NCBI GenBank assembly: GCA_027486555.1
Contig: JAIXOX010000003.1
Location: 1-58,464, forward strand
Source: Comamonadaceae bacterium
GTDB lineage: Bacteria > Pseudomonadota > Gammaproteobacteria > Burkholderiales > Burkholderiaceae_C
Reading direction: 5' to 3'
Length of the DNA: 58,464 nt
The notes beneath the pieces were generated by a model. That model searched no databases. It was not told the origin of the DNA and was given only the letters and a program-made list of their open reading frames with translations. Of this stretch, positions 8,618-16,183 are shown piece by piece. The number at the start of each line of letters is the position of its first letter. The first letter of the stretch is position 1. The position numbers and the translations under genes were made by a program.

Positions 8618-9838
8618 ATGAACGCCCCCCTCTCGCACACTGCTCTGGCACCGGTCAAGGCCTCAGACTTGGCCGCTTTGCCTTTGATCGAAAAATGGAT
8701 CGCCTTTGCCACTGTCTCGCGCGACAGCAATTTGGCCCTGCTGGACTGGACCGAGGCTTACCTCAAGGACCTCGGCATCACTTGCAGCCGCACCTACGAC
8801 GACAGCGGCCAAAAAGCCAACCTCTGGGCCACGCTGCCCGCACACGATGGCGAAACCAAAATCGGCGGCCTGGTGCTGTCCGGCCACACCGACGTGGTGC
8901 CGGTAGACGGCCAGCCTTGGGACACCGACCCGTTCAAGGTCGAAATCAAAGGCGACAAGATGTACGGCAGGGGCGTGACCGACATGAAGAGTTTTGGCGC
9001 CATCTGCCTGATGATGGTGCCGGAGTTGCTGAAAAGAAAACTCAAGCGCCCGATTCACCTGGCCTTCAGCTACGACGAAGAAGTCGGCTGCATCGGCGTG
9101 CGCCGCATGATCGCCGACATGCAGGCCCAAGGCTTCAAACCCGCAGGCTGCATCGTGGGCGAGCCCACCGGCATGCAGGTGGTCATTGCGCACAAGGGCA
9201 AGCACTCTTACAAAACCACGGTGCACGGTTTTGAGGCGCATTCTTCGCTCACGCCTCTGGGCGTGAACGCGGTCGAGATCGCTTGCGAGTTTGTCGCCAA
9301 CCTGAAAAGCATGCACCGCGAGCTGGTGCAAAACGGCCCGTTTGACCCGATTTACGATGTGCCGCACACCACCATCCACACCGGCGTGATCGCGGGCGGC
9401 ACAGCGCTCAACATCATCCCGCGCCAATGCGAGGTGACGTGGGAAATCCGCCACCACCACCTGAACACCCCCGAAGACTTGTTTGCCCGGACCAAAGCCT
9501 TTGGCGAGAGCCTGGTGCCCGCCATGCAGGCGGTAGCCCCAGACACCGGCATCACGCACGAACTCAAATCGGTCTTGCCCGGTTTTGCCACGGCCGCCGA
9601 CAGCGAGATCGCGCAGCTGTGTTTTGACTGCGCCGAGGTCGACCCGGCCAGCGGCGCGGGCAAGGTGTCGTTTGGCACGGAAGCTGCTCTGTTTCACCAA
9701 GCGGGTGTGCCCACCATCGTGTGCGGCCCCGGCCACATCGCGCAGGCGCACCAACCCAACGAATGGGTCACGCTGGGCCAGTTGGCTTGGTGCGAGCGCT
9801 TCATGCGCCGCTTGGCCGACCGGGTGTGTGTGGACTGA
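8618..9838 (+). CDS. argE: M20 metallopeptidase, acetylornithine deacetylase (ArgE)-like
   Basis: This 406-residue di-zinc hydrolase would remove the acetyl group from N-acetylornithine in arginine synthesis, or act on a related N-acyl amino acid. Family motifs are in order: GHTDVVPVDGQPW (metal ligands H and following D), GRGVTDMKSFG, DEEVGCIG (catalytic Glu pair), EPTGM, and a C-terminal GPGHIAQAHQPNEW segment carrying the last histidine ligand. The ATG at 8618 was preferred to 8606 because GGAG lies 6 bases before it. A Bug-type receptor gene follows after 38 bp, an arrangement seen with catabolic deacylases, so a non-biosynthetic role is possible. Confidence 0.82.
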   Translation: MNAPLSHTALAPVKASDLAALPLIEKWIAFATVSRDSNLALLDWTEAYLKDLGITCSRTYDDSGQKANLWATLPAHDGETKIGGLVLSGHTDVVPVDGQPWDTDPFKVEIKGDKMYGRGVTDMKSFGAICLMMVPELLKRKLKRPIHLAFSYDEEVGCIGVRRMIADMQAQGFKPAGCIVGEPTGMQVVIAHKGKHSYKTTVHGFEAHSSLTPLGVNAVEIACEFVANLKSMHRELVQNGPFDPIYDVPHTTIHTGVIAGGTALNIIPRQCEVTWEIRHHHLNTPEDLFARTKAFGESLVPAMQAVAPDTGITHELKSVLPGFATAADSEIAQLCFDCAEVDPASGAGKVSFGTEAALFHQAGVPTIVCGPGHIAQAHQPNEWVTLGQLAWCERFMRRLADRVCVD

Positions 9839-9876
9839 TTGATTTAACGGTTTGATCGAACTTCAAGGAAATTCAA

Positions 9877-10845
9877 ATGATGCAACGGCGTGAAATTTTG
9901 GCTTCCAGTCTGGGCATGGCCATGCTGTCGGCGGTGGGCTTGGCCCAGGCCCAATCCACCAAAACGGTGCGCATCGTGGTGCCCTTTGCCTCCAGTGGCG
10001 TGCAAGACACCTTGGCCCGCGCACTGTCGCAGGAAATGGGCGCGGCCTTGGGCCAAACGGTGATTGTGGAAAACCGCCCAGGTGCAGGCGGCACCGTGGG
10101 CACCGGCTATGTGGCCCGCGCCGAGGCCGATGGCACCGTGATGGTGGCGGCAGCCGCCAGCCACAACATTGCCGGGTCGCTGTATACCAAGCTGGCCTAC
10201 GATCCTCAAAAAGATTTCACGCCACTGGCCCACATTGGCAGCGCGAGCTACGTGCTCATGGTGCACCCTGACGTGCCCGCCAAGACCACCGCCGAATTCA
10301 TCCGTCATGCCAAAGCCAACCCCGGCAAGATGAATTACGCCAGCGCCGGTGTGGGCAGCGCCACGCACTTGGCCATGGCCTACTTCACCGGTTTGGCGGG
10401 GATTGATGTGGTGCACATCCCGCTCAAGGCCACAGGCGAAGCCATCAACGAAGTGCTGTCGGGCCGCGCCCAGGCCGTGATTGCCGCCAGCATTGGCGCG
10501 TTGGCCTTTGCCAAGGACAGCCGCGTGCGCTTGTTGGGCGTGACCTCGCCCCAGCGCAGCAAATACCTGCCCGAGCTGCCCACCATTGCCGAGAGCGGAT
10601 TGCCGGGTTATCAGTTTGATTCGTGGTTCGGTTTTCTGGGCCCTGCAGCCATCCCGGCCGCCGAGGCCAACCGCATCAACGCGGCTGTGAGCAAGCTGCT
10701 CAAAGACCCGGTGGTGTTGGCGCGCCTGGACAAGCAAGGCATCGAGCCGCGCGACATGAGCAATGCCGAGTTCAGCAAGTTGCTGGCGGCCGACTTTGTG
10801 CGCATGGCGCAAGTGGTCAAGGCTTCTGGGGCCAAGATCGACTGA
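9877..10845 (+). CDS. Bug-family (TctC) tripartite tricarboxylate transporter receptor
   Basis: A 322-residue periplasmic solute-binding protein. The start MMQRREILASSLGMAMLSAV with AQAQ is a signal peptide. The body shows Bug hallmarks: VRIVVPFASSGVQDTLARAL, VIVENRPGAGGTVGTGYVA, and PELPTIAESGLPGY near the C-terminus. Burkholderiales carry very many such receptors, most without adjacent TctA/TctB membrane subunits, as here. The ligand is probably a carboxylate or amino acid derivative; proximity to the ArgE-like gene hints at an acylated amino acid but does not prove it. An AAGGAA ribosome binding site lies before the ATG pair. Confidence 0.88.
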   Translation: MMQRREILASSLGMAMLSAVGLAQAQSTKTVRIVVPFASSGVQDTLARALSQEMGAALGQTVIVENRPGAGGTVGTGYVARAEADGTVMVAAAASHNIAGSLYTKLAYDPQKDFTPLAHIGSASYVLMVHPDVPAKTTAEFIRHAKANPGKMNYASAGVGSATHLAMAYFTGLAGIDVVHIPLKATGEAINEVLSGRAQAVIAASIGALAFAKDSRVRLLGVTSPQRSKYLPELPTIAESGLPGYQFDSWFGFLGPAAIPAAEANRINAAVSKLLKDPVVLARLDKQGIEPRDMSNAEFSKLLAADFVRMAQVVKASGAKID

Positions 10846-10915
10846 ACCACCGAACAGTCAGACGGTTCGGGGCCTGTTCGGTGAAAAGCGCTGTGCAGGC
10901 CACCCTGAAAGCAGG

Positions 10916-11482
10916 TCACGCCCCCCAGCCCGACAAGGCGATCACCCCCAGCACCGCAAAAATGCCTGCCGATATCCTGTGAACAAGGCGCAGTGGAACG
11001 CGCCGGGTGATGGCATCACCCAGCCACACGACCGGTGCGTTGGCCAGCATCATGCCCAAGGTGGTGCCTGCAACCACCATGAACCAAGCGTTGTATTGCG
11101 CGGCCAACATGACCGTGGCAATTTGGGTTTTGTCACCCATTTCTGCCAAAAAGAAGGCCACGACGGTCGTTAAAAAAACACCCAGGCGGGGAGAGCTTTG
11201 CCCCCCATCGTCGTCCAGTTTGTCTGGAATGAGCATCCACACCGCCATCGCAATGAACGATGCGCCCAGGACCCAGCGCAGCACTTCGGGGCCCATCACC
11301 GTGGTGACCCAGCTGCCCACAGCGCCAGCCAGTCCATGGTTGGCCAGTGTGGCCACCAAAATGCCCAACACGATGGGCCAGGGTTTGCGGAAACGGGCGG
11401 CCAGCACCAGGGACAAGAGTTGGGTTTTGTCACCCATTTCAGCCAGGGCCACAATGCCCGTCGAGACCAGGAAGGCTTCCAT
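10916..11482 (-). CDS. GDT1/UPF0016 family cation transporter (probable Mn2+ or Ca2+ exporter)
   Basis: A 188-residue membrane protein with about six transmembrane helices in two homologous halves. Each half carries the family signature EMGDKTQ: ALAEMGDKTQLL near residue 15 and FLAEMGDKTQIA near residue 110. Members such as yeast Gdt1, human TMEM165 and Vibrio MneA move Ca2+ or Mn2+ against protons in the inner or Golgi membrane. The gene converges with the Bug receptor and diverges from amtB. No convincing yybP-ykoY manganese riboswitch was seen in its leader. The ion is inferred from the family. Confidence 0.85.
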   Translation of the reverse strand: MEAFLVSTGIVALAEMGDKTQLLSLVLAARFRKPWPIVLGILVATLANHGLAGAVGSWVTTVMGPEVLRWVLGASFIAMAVWMLIPDKLDDDGGQSSPRLGVFLTTVVAFFLAEMGDKTQIATVMLAAQYNAWFMVVAGTTLGMMLANAPVVWLGDAITRRVPLRLVHRISAGIFAVLGVIALSGWGA

Positions 11483-11647
11483 AGGGCTTTTTCACCAAGT
11501 TAAAGATGGCGCATCTTACGTGAGGGGTGTGGGACTGCCTTGCAGGCGTGCATTAATTTGGGCCTACTTCTTGCTTTTGTTTGGTGCGCCAAGGGTTGGG
11601 AAACCCTTTATGCACCAATTTAAATCAAAAAACCTTGAGAGATGGTC

Positions 11648-12850
11648 ATGGAAGCACTGAAACAGGGCGCAGATGCGCTATTTATTTTGTTGGGCGGCAT
11701 CATGGTCTTGGCCATGCATGCGGGTTTTGCATTTTTAGAGTTGGGCACGGTCCGCAAAAAAAACCAGGTCAATGCGCTGGTGAAAATCTTGGTGGACTTT
11801 TCTGTGTCGACGGTGGTTTATTTTGTGGTGGGTTACAGCGTGGCTTATGGCACCACCTTTTTTGTGGGGGCCGAACAACTGGCCGCCAAAAACGGCTACG
11901 ACTTGGTCAAGTTCTTCTTTTTGCTGACCTTTGCCGCCGCAATTCCCGCCATCATTTCGGGCGGCATTGCCGAGCGGGCCAAGTTCTGGCCGCAGTTGAT
12001 CGCCACGGCGGTGATCGTGGGCTTTGTTTACCCCTTTTTTGAGGGCATTGTCTGGAACCAGCACTTTGGGGTGCAAGCCTGGATCAAGGCGGTCACGGGC
12101 GACGAGTTCCATGACTTTGCCGGCTCGGTCGTGGTGCACGCCATGGGCGGCTGGATTGCTTTGCCTGCGGTGGTGCTGTTGGGTGCACGTTACAACCGTT
12201 ACCGCAAAGATGGCCAAGTTTCGGCGCACCCGCCATCGAGCATCCCTTTCTTGGCATTGGGCTCGTGGATCCTGATTGTTGGCTGGTTTGGCTTCAATGT
12301 GATGAGCGCCCAGACACTGGACAAAATCTCGGGTCTGGTGGCGGTCAACTCTTTGATGGCCATGGTGGGCGGCACATTGGCGGCTTTGGTGCTGGGCAAA
12401 AACGACCCCGGTTTTGTGCACAACGGCCCCTTGGCCGGTTTGGTGGCGGTGTGTGCGGGCTCTGACCTGATGCACCCTTTTGGTGCTTTGGTCACTGGTG
12501 CTGTGGCAGGAGCCTTGTTCGTGGTGATGTTCACCCTGACCCAGAACAAGTGGAAGATCGACGACGTGCTGGGCGTGTGGCCCTTGCATGGTATTTGCGG
12601 CGCTTGGGGCGGCATCGCTGCGGGCATTTTCGGAGCCAGCAGTTTGGGTGGCTTGGGTGGGGTCAATTTCACAGCCCAATTGATGGGCACGGTTTTGGGC
12701 GTTGTTTGGGCTTTGTTGGGAGGCGTGCTGGTTTACGGTGTTTTAAAGATCACCTTGGGTTTGAAAATGAGTCAAGAGGAAGAATACGACGGGGCTGATC
12801 TGACTGTGCACAAGATCAGTGCCACACCAGACCGTGAGGTCAGTTGGTAA
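11648..12850 (+). CDS. amtB: Ammonium transporter AmtB
   Basis: This 400-residue polytopic inner-membrane channel has about 11 hydrophobic helices. Conserved Amt features are visible: GIAERAKFW, FEGIVWNQHFG, the pore histidine region in VVVHAMGGWIAL, and the second histidine in LMHPFGALVTG. It would pass ammonium into the cell for nitrogen assimilation. The start at 11648 follows a GAGAG ribosome binding site at good spacing; an ATG two codons earlier is possible. No glnK gene, the usual partner, lies beside it, and there is no clear signal peptide. A strong terminator follows directly, so it is monocistronic. The divergent neighbour is the GDT1-like exporter. Confidence 0.93.
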   Translation: MEALKQGADALFILLGGIMVLAMHAGFAFLELGTVRKKNQVNALVKILVDFSVSTVVYFVVGYSVAYGTTFFVGAEQLAAKNGYDLVKFFFLLTFAAAIPAIISGGIAERAKFWPQLIATAVIVGFVYPFFEGIVWNQHFGVQAWIKAVTGDEFHDFAGSVVVHAMGGWIALPAVVLLGARYNRYRKDGQVSAHPPSSIPFLALGSWILIVGWFGFNVMSAQTLDKISGLVAVNSLMAMVGGTLAALVLGKNDPGFVHNGPLAGLVAVCAGSDLMHPFGALVTGAVAGALFVVMFTLTQNKWKIDDVLGVWPLHGICGAWGGIAAGIFGASSLGGLGGVNFTAQLMGTVLGVVWALLGGVLVYGVLKITLGLKMSQEEEYDGADLTVHKISATPDREVSW

Positions 12851-12862
12851 AACCACGAAATA

Positions 12863-12902
12863 TCGCCTCAAAGCCCCTGAATACGGGCTTTGAGGCGATT
12901 TT
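12863..12902 (+). terminator. Rho-independent terminator of amtB
   Basis: A 14-bp perfect stem (TCGCCTCAAAGCCC pairing with GGGCTTTGAGGCGA) with an 8-base loop, 12 bp after the amtB stop, followed by TTTT. Confidence 0.9.
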
Positions 12903-12904
12903 CA

Positions 12905-13078
12905 TTGCACGTTTTTTTATTTTATGTCGCATAATAATTGTGCTTTTCTGAAAAAAACAGTGAGGCAATGTTTGCGGTGACCAGATCAGTTTCGCTTTCC
13001 TTCCGTTGTTATCAGGCTTGTTGAATGCGCTTTCGGAACTCCATCGCTTTTGTTTATGTGTTTTGAGGAGTCCCTTTT
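12905..13078 (+). promoter_or_regulatory. Promoter and long AT-rich leader of the RRM gene
   Basis: A possible promoter (TTGCAC at 12905-12910, CATAAT at 12930-12935, spacing 19) precedes about 140 bases of AT-rich leader, then a GAGGAG ribosome binding site before the ATG at 13079. Long leaders on cold-shock RNA-binding genes often control translation by temperature; that is inferred here. Confidence 0.4.
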
Positions 13079-13717
13079 ATGGGCAATAAACTTTACGTTG
13101 GCAACCTGCCATATTCGGTTCGAGACGCTGATCTGGAACAAGCTTTTGGTGAGTTTGGCATGGTGACCAGCGCCAAAGTCATGATGGAACGTGACACGGG
13201 CCGTTCCAAAGGTTTTGGTTTTGTAGAAATGGGCAGTGACAACGAAGCCCAGGCCGCCATCAATGGCATGAACGGTCAAGCATTGGGTGGCCGCAATGTG
13301 GTGGTCAACGAAGCTCGCCCCATGGAAGCGCGCCCTCCACGCACCGGTGGCGGCGGCTTTGGCGGTGGTGGTGGTGGCTTTGGCGGTGGTGGTGGTGGTG
13401 GTGGCTTTGGCGGCGGTCGCCGTGAAGGCGGTGGCGGCGGCTTTGGCGGTGGGCGTGAAGGCGGTGGCTACGGCGGAGCTCGTGAGGGCGGTGGTGGTTA
13501 CGGCGGCGGTCGTGAAGGTGGCGGCTACGGCGGTGGCCGTGATGGCGGTGGCGGCTACGGCGGTGGTCGCGAAGGCGGTGGCCGTGAGGGTGGCGGTCGT
13601 GAAGGGGGTGGACGTGAAGGTGGTGGCGGATTCCGCAGCCCTTATGGTTCCGGTCCTCGTGGCGGTTCGGGTGGCGGTCGCCGTGAAGGCGGCGGTGGTT
13701 ACGGCGGCGGTTACTGA
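13079..13717 (+). CDS. Glycine-rich RNA-binding protein with one RRM (cold-shock Rbp type)
   Basis: The 212-residue protein has one RRM at residues 1-82, with RNP2 LYVGNL at 5-10 and RNP1 KGFGFVEM at 44-51. A low-complexity tail of about 120 residues follows, made of GGG, GYGGG, GFGGG and GGREGGG units, resembling RGG/GRP tails of plant, cyanobacterial and proteobacterial RNA-binding proteins. Such proteins bind single-stranded RNA and are often induced by cold; the tail may promote assembly. The tail is longer than in most bacterial homologues, which are about 90-160 residues. GAGGAG lies before the ATG, and a double hairpin terminator follows, so it is a single-gene unit. Confidence 0.88.
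   Translation: MGNKLYVGNLPYSVRDADLEQAFGEFGMVTSAKVMMERDTGRSKGFGFVEMGSDNEAQAAINGMNGQALGGRNVVVNEARPMEARPPRTGGGGFGGGGGGFGGGGGGGGFGGGRREGGGGGFGGGREGGGYGGAREGGGGYGGGREGGGYGGGRDGGGGYGGGREGGGREGGGREGGGREGGGGFRSPYGSGPRGGSGGGRREGGGGYGGGY
13344..13716 (+). repeat. Low-complexity GGC/GGT repeat tract coding for a Gly-Arg-Tyr-rich tail
   Basis: The 3' half of the RRM gene is built from degenerate 12-24 bp units coding GGGYGGGRE and GGGREGGG. Such tracts are prone to length change by slippage, so unit number may differ among strains. Confidence 0.8.
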
Positions 13718-13728
13718 CCCAGCGCCAA

Positions 13729-13794
13729 GCTGAACCCTCAAAGGTTCAGCCCAAGTCCCAATTCAAAAAAGCCCTGCCATGCAGGGCTTTTTTT
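13729..13794 (+). terminator. Double hairpin terminator after the RRM gene
   Basis: The first stem is GCTGAACC/GGTTCAGC (13729-13750). The second is AAAAAAGCCCTGC-CAT-GCAGGGCTTTTTTT (13765-13794), a near-ideal intrinsic terminator with a strong T-run that would also work on the reverse strand. Confidence 0.92.
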
Positions 13795-13912
13795 ATTGCA
13801 CATAGCAGTGCATCAAATCAACTTTAAGCTTGGCCGATCGGGGTCAGACTTGCACGGCCTGATCAGGCCATGATGGATTTGAACCCTTGAAGAGCTCAGC
13901 GGTGGACAGTCC

Positions 13913-14542
13913 TTAGTTCGGGCTCATGGGCTTTTCAACGGGAGGCATGAGCGTGGCCTTGACCCGGCCTTGCATCAGGTATTGGCCCGATCGGGTGTTG
14001 AAATCCAAGGTTTGTGATGCGAAAACGTCGCGTTGGCGGGTGATCACGACAGGCAGTGAGGACACCAGTCGGTCCTCGTTCAATAAGGCCGTCAAGCGCT
14101 CACCTTGCAGCCGTGTCAAGGGGGTGCGAGCATCGGCTTGCCGAACAGCCCGTACATTTCCGATCAAGGTGAACTTGCTCTCGTTGTTGTTGTCGCTGGA
14201 GATGCCTTCGTTGGCCTCGGCGTTCAATTGGCTGCCCAGCTCATTTTGGGCAAATATGCGAATGCGCTGAATGTGCAACTCATTGGGTTGCGGCAGATGC
14301 GTGGCGGCTTCTCCGCTGACTTGTCGTGTCAATTGACCTGAAGCATCAAAATTTTTGATCGTGAAATTTTGCAATTGGTAGTCGGGGTCGGTGCGCACAG
14401 GCCGGTCAGGGTCCGTGGGAAGCAACTCGGGCAAACTTCGCACCAACCACCAGCTGCCCAAGGCCAAGGTGGCCATGATGATCCATGGGACGTAAAGTGT
14501 CAGCCGGTCCAGGCTGCGACGAAAACGTACCCAAGCATTCAT
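13913..14542 (-). CDS. lptC: LPS export ABC transporter periplasmic protein LptC
   Basis: This 209-residue bitopic protein has one N-terminal membrane segment (IIMATLALGSWWLVRSL, about residues 20-36) and a periplasmic beta-jellyroll (Asp-Tyr-rich start DPDYQLQNFTIKNFDASGQL, typical of LptC). It links LptB2FG to LptA in moving lipopolysaccharide to the outer membrane. It overlaps kdsC by 4 bp and lies in the conserved kdsD-kdsC-lptC order, though lptA and lptB are not downstream here. The gene is reverse-strand and ends about 120 bp from the RRM terminator. Confidence 0.88.
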   Translation of the reverse strand: MNAWVRFRRSLDRLTLYVPWIIMATLALGSWWLVRSLPELLPTDPDRPVRTDPDYQLQNFTIKNFDASGQLTRQVSGEAATHLPQPNELHIQRIRIFAQNELGSQLNAEANEGISSDNNNESKFTLIGNVRAVRQADARTPLTRLQGERLTALLNEDRLVSSLPVVITRQRDVFASQTLDFNTRSGQYLMQGRVKATLMPPVEKPMSPN

Positions 14543-15117
14543 GCCGACGCCCCAGGGTGGTCGTGGTGCCCGACTTGGGCCAGCAAACGGGCGTAGTGTC
14601 CACCTGCGACCAGCAGCAGGTCACAAAAAGCGCGAGCAGCACCTTCGCCGCCGCGCTCCTGCGTGACATGGTGGGCCAGGGCCTTGGCTTGGGCATGGGC
14701 ATTGGCCGGGGCACAGGCGAACGCGGCACTTTGCATCACGGGCAAATCAGGCCAGTCATCCCCCATGGCAGCCGCTTGTGACCAAGTCAGGTTCAGCTCG
14801 GCCAGGAAAGCTTCGGCAGCGGGGCGTTTGTCTTCGGTGCCAAAACGGGCGTGCTGAACGCCCAGCGCTTTCAGACGCAGTCGAAGAGGGGCCGAATCGC
14901 GGCCGGTGATGACCACCGGCGTGATGCCCGCTTTTTGCAAAAGCTTGATGCCTTGGCCATCGAGTGTGTTAAAGCGCTTGAGGGTTTCACCACTTTCAGA
15001 AAAATACAAACCCCCATCGGTCAGCACGCCGTCGATGTCAAAAAAGGCCACCCGCACAGCCTGGGCTTGCAAGAGCAGTTCTGGCGGGTAATTCAAGGCA
15101 GGAACAATGGTTTGCAT
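14539..15117 (-). CDS. kdsC: 3-deoxy-D-manno-octulosonate 8-phosphate phosphatase KdsC
   Basis: A 192-residue HAD-family phosphatase without cap domain. Motif I is FFDIDGVLTDGGL with the nucleophile D27 and acid D29. ITGRDS carries motif II, and MGDDWPDLPVM is motif IV for Mg2+ binding. It removes phosphate from KDO 8-phosphate in the cytoplasm, giving KDO for the LPS core. It lies 1 bp after kdsD and overlaps lptC by 4 bp, so the three genes are probably co-translated. Confidence 0.92.
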   Translation of the reverse strand: MQTIVPALNYPPELLLQAQAVRVAFFDIDGVLTDGGLYFSESGETLKRFNTLDGQGIKLLQKAGITPVVITGRDSAPLRLRLKALGVQHARFGTEDKRPAAEAFLAELNLTWSQAAAMGDDWPDLPVMQSAAFACAPANAHAQAKALAHHVTQERGGEGAARAFCDLLLVAGGHYARLLAQVGHHDHPGASA

Positions 15118-15118
15118 G

Positions 15119-16105
15119 TCAAATCACTTTGGCCCGCATCAGGTCGTTGGAGTTGATGGCGCCGCACAAGCGCCCTTGGGCATCGACCACCAAAATGCTG
15201 GTGATGCGGTGCAGTTCCATGAGTTCCGCTGCTTCAACCGCCAAGGCATTTTCTGCAATGGTGTGTGGGTTGGCGTGCATCACATCGCTGGCCTTGAGGG
15301 ATCGCAGGTCGACCCCTTTTTCAATCAGTCGGCGCAAGTCACCATCGGTGAAAACGCCCAAAACGTGGCCATCGGCATCGGTGATGGAGGTGGCCCCCAG
15401 CCCTTTGCTGCTCATTTCACGCATGAGTGTGGTGAATTCTGCATCTGGGCTGACTTGGGGGACATCCTGGCCTTTTCGCATGACATCGCTCAAATGGGTC
15501 AGCAGCCTGCGCCCCAAAGACCCCCCGGGATGGCTGCGCGCGAAGTCTTCCGGCTTGAAGCCGCGTGCATCCAGCAAGGCGACTGCCAGTGCGTCGCCCA
15601 TGGCCAGCTGGGCCGTGGTGCTGGCGGTTGGGGCCAGGTTCAATGGGCAAGCCTCTTTGTCCACAGAGCAATCGAGCACCACATCGGCATGCCGTGCCAA
15701 GGCCGAGGTCAGCCCGCCCGTCATGGCGATCAGCGGCACCCCTTGGCGTTTAAGCACCGGCAAAATGGCCACCAGTTCATCGCTTTCACCGCTGTTGGAG
15801 ATGGCGAGCACCACATCCACCACTTTGATCATGCCCAAGTCGCCGTGGCTGGCCTCGGCGGGGTGCACAAACATGGCCGGTGTGCCAGTCGAGGCCAAGG
15901 TGGCCGCAATTTTTCGGCCAATGTGACCGCTCTTGCCCATGCCGGTCACCACCACCCGGCCTTGCACGCCGAGCAGCATGTCGACGGCCTGAACAAAACG
16001 GTGATCGAGTCGCTCCTTGAGTTTGAGCAGCGCGTTGGCCTCGATGTCGAGGGTTTCGCGGGCCAATTGAAGCGTTTGTTGTGGGTGTGCAGGCATGAGG
16101 GACAT
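15119..16105 (-). CDS. kdsD: D-arabinose 5-phosphate isomerase KdsD/KpsF
   Basis: About 328 residues: an N-terminal SIS sugar isomerase domain (VVVTGMGKSGHIGRKIAATL and FVHPAEASHGDLGMI are near-invariant in this family) followed by two CBS domains (VMRKGQDVPQVSPDAEF, VMHANPHTIAENALA). It converts ribulose 5-phosphate to arabinose 5-phosphate, the first step to KDO. Three in-frame ATGs (16138, 16105, 16096) precede the SIS domain and none has a clear ribosome binding site; 16105 is a compromise. It is the first gene of the kdsD-kdsC-lptC operon and is divergent to the antiporter gene. Confidence 0.9.
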   Translation of the reverse strand: MSLMPAHPQQTLQLARETLDIEANALLKLKERLDHRFVQAVDMLLGVQGRVVVTGMGKSGHIGRKIAATLASTGTPAMFVHPAEASHGDLGMIKVVDVVLAISNSGESDELVAILPVLKRQGVPLIAMTGGLTSALARHADVVLDCSVDKEACPLNLAPTASTTAQLAMGDALAVALLDARGFKPEDFARSHPGGSLGRRLLTHLSDVMRKGQDVPQVSPDAEFTTLMREMSSKGLGATSITDADGHVLGVFTDGDLRRLIEKGVDLRSLKASDVMHANPHTIAENALAVEAAELMELHRITSILVVDAQGRLCGAINSNDLMRAKVI

Positions 16106-16183
16106 TTTATCGGGCTGAGGGCACGGGGTTGGCTGCACAAAAGGCGCTGTCAGATGTTCTTAAGGCCTTGTTAATATCTGATC

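Noticed and set aside
8663..9754. 363-residue reverse frame across argE
   Set aside because: Antisense to a well-supported M20 gene; composition typical of GC-rich shadow frames.
10848..10883. CACCGAACAG/CTGTTCGGTG as terminator of the Bug receptor gene
   Set aside because: A 10-bp stem exists, but the loop is 16 bases and no T-run follows, so it is only a weak candidate.
11483..11580. yybP-ykoY manganese riboswitch before the GDT1 gene
   Set aside because: The leader has a vague AAGTAGGC but lacks the conserved riboswitch core and is too short.
12986..13741. 251-residue antisense frame across the RRM gene
   Set aside because: Ala/Thr-rich shadow of the repeat tract; no ribosome binding site or family.
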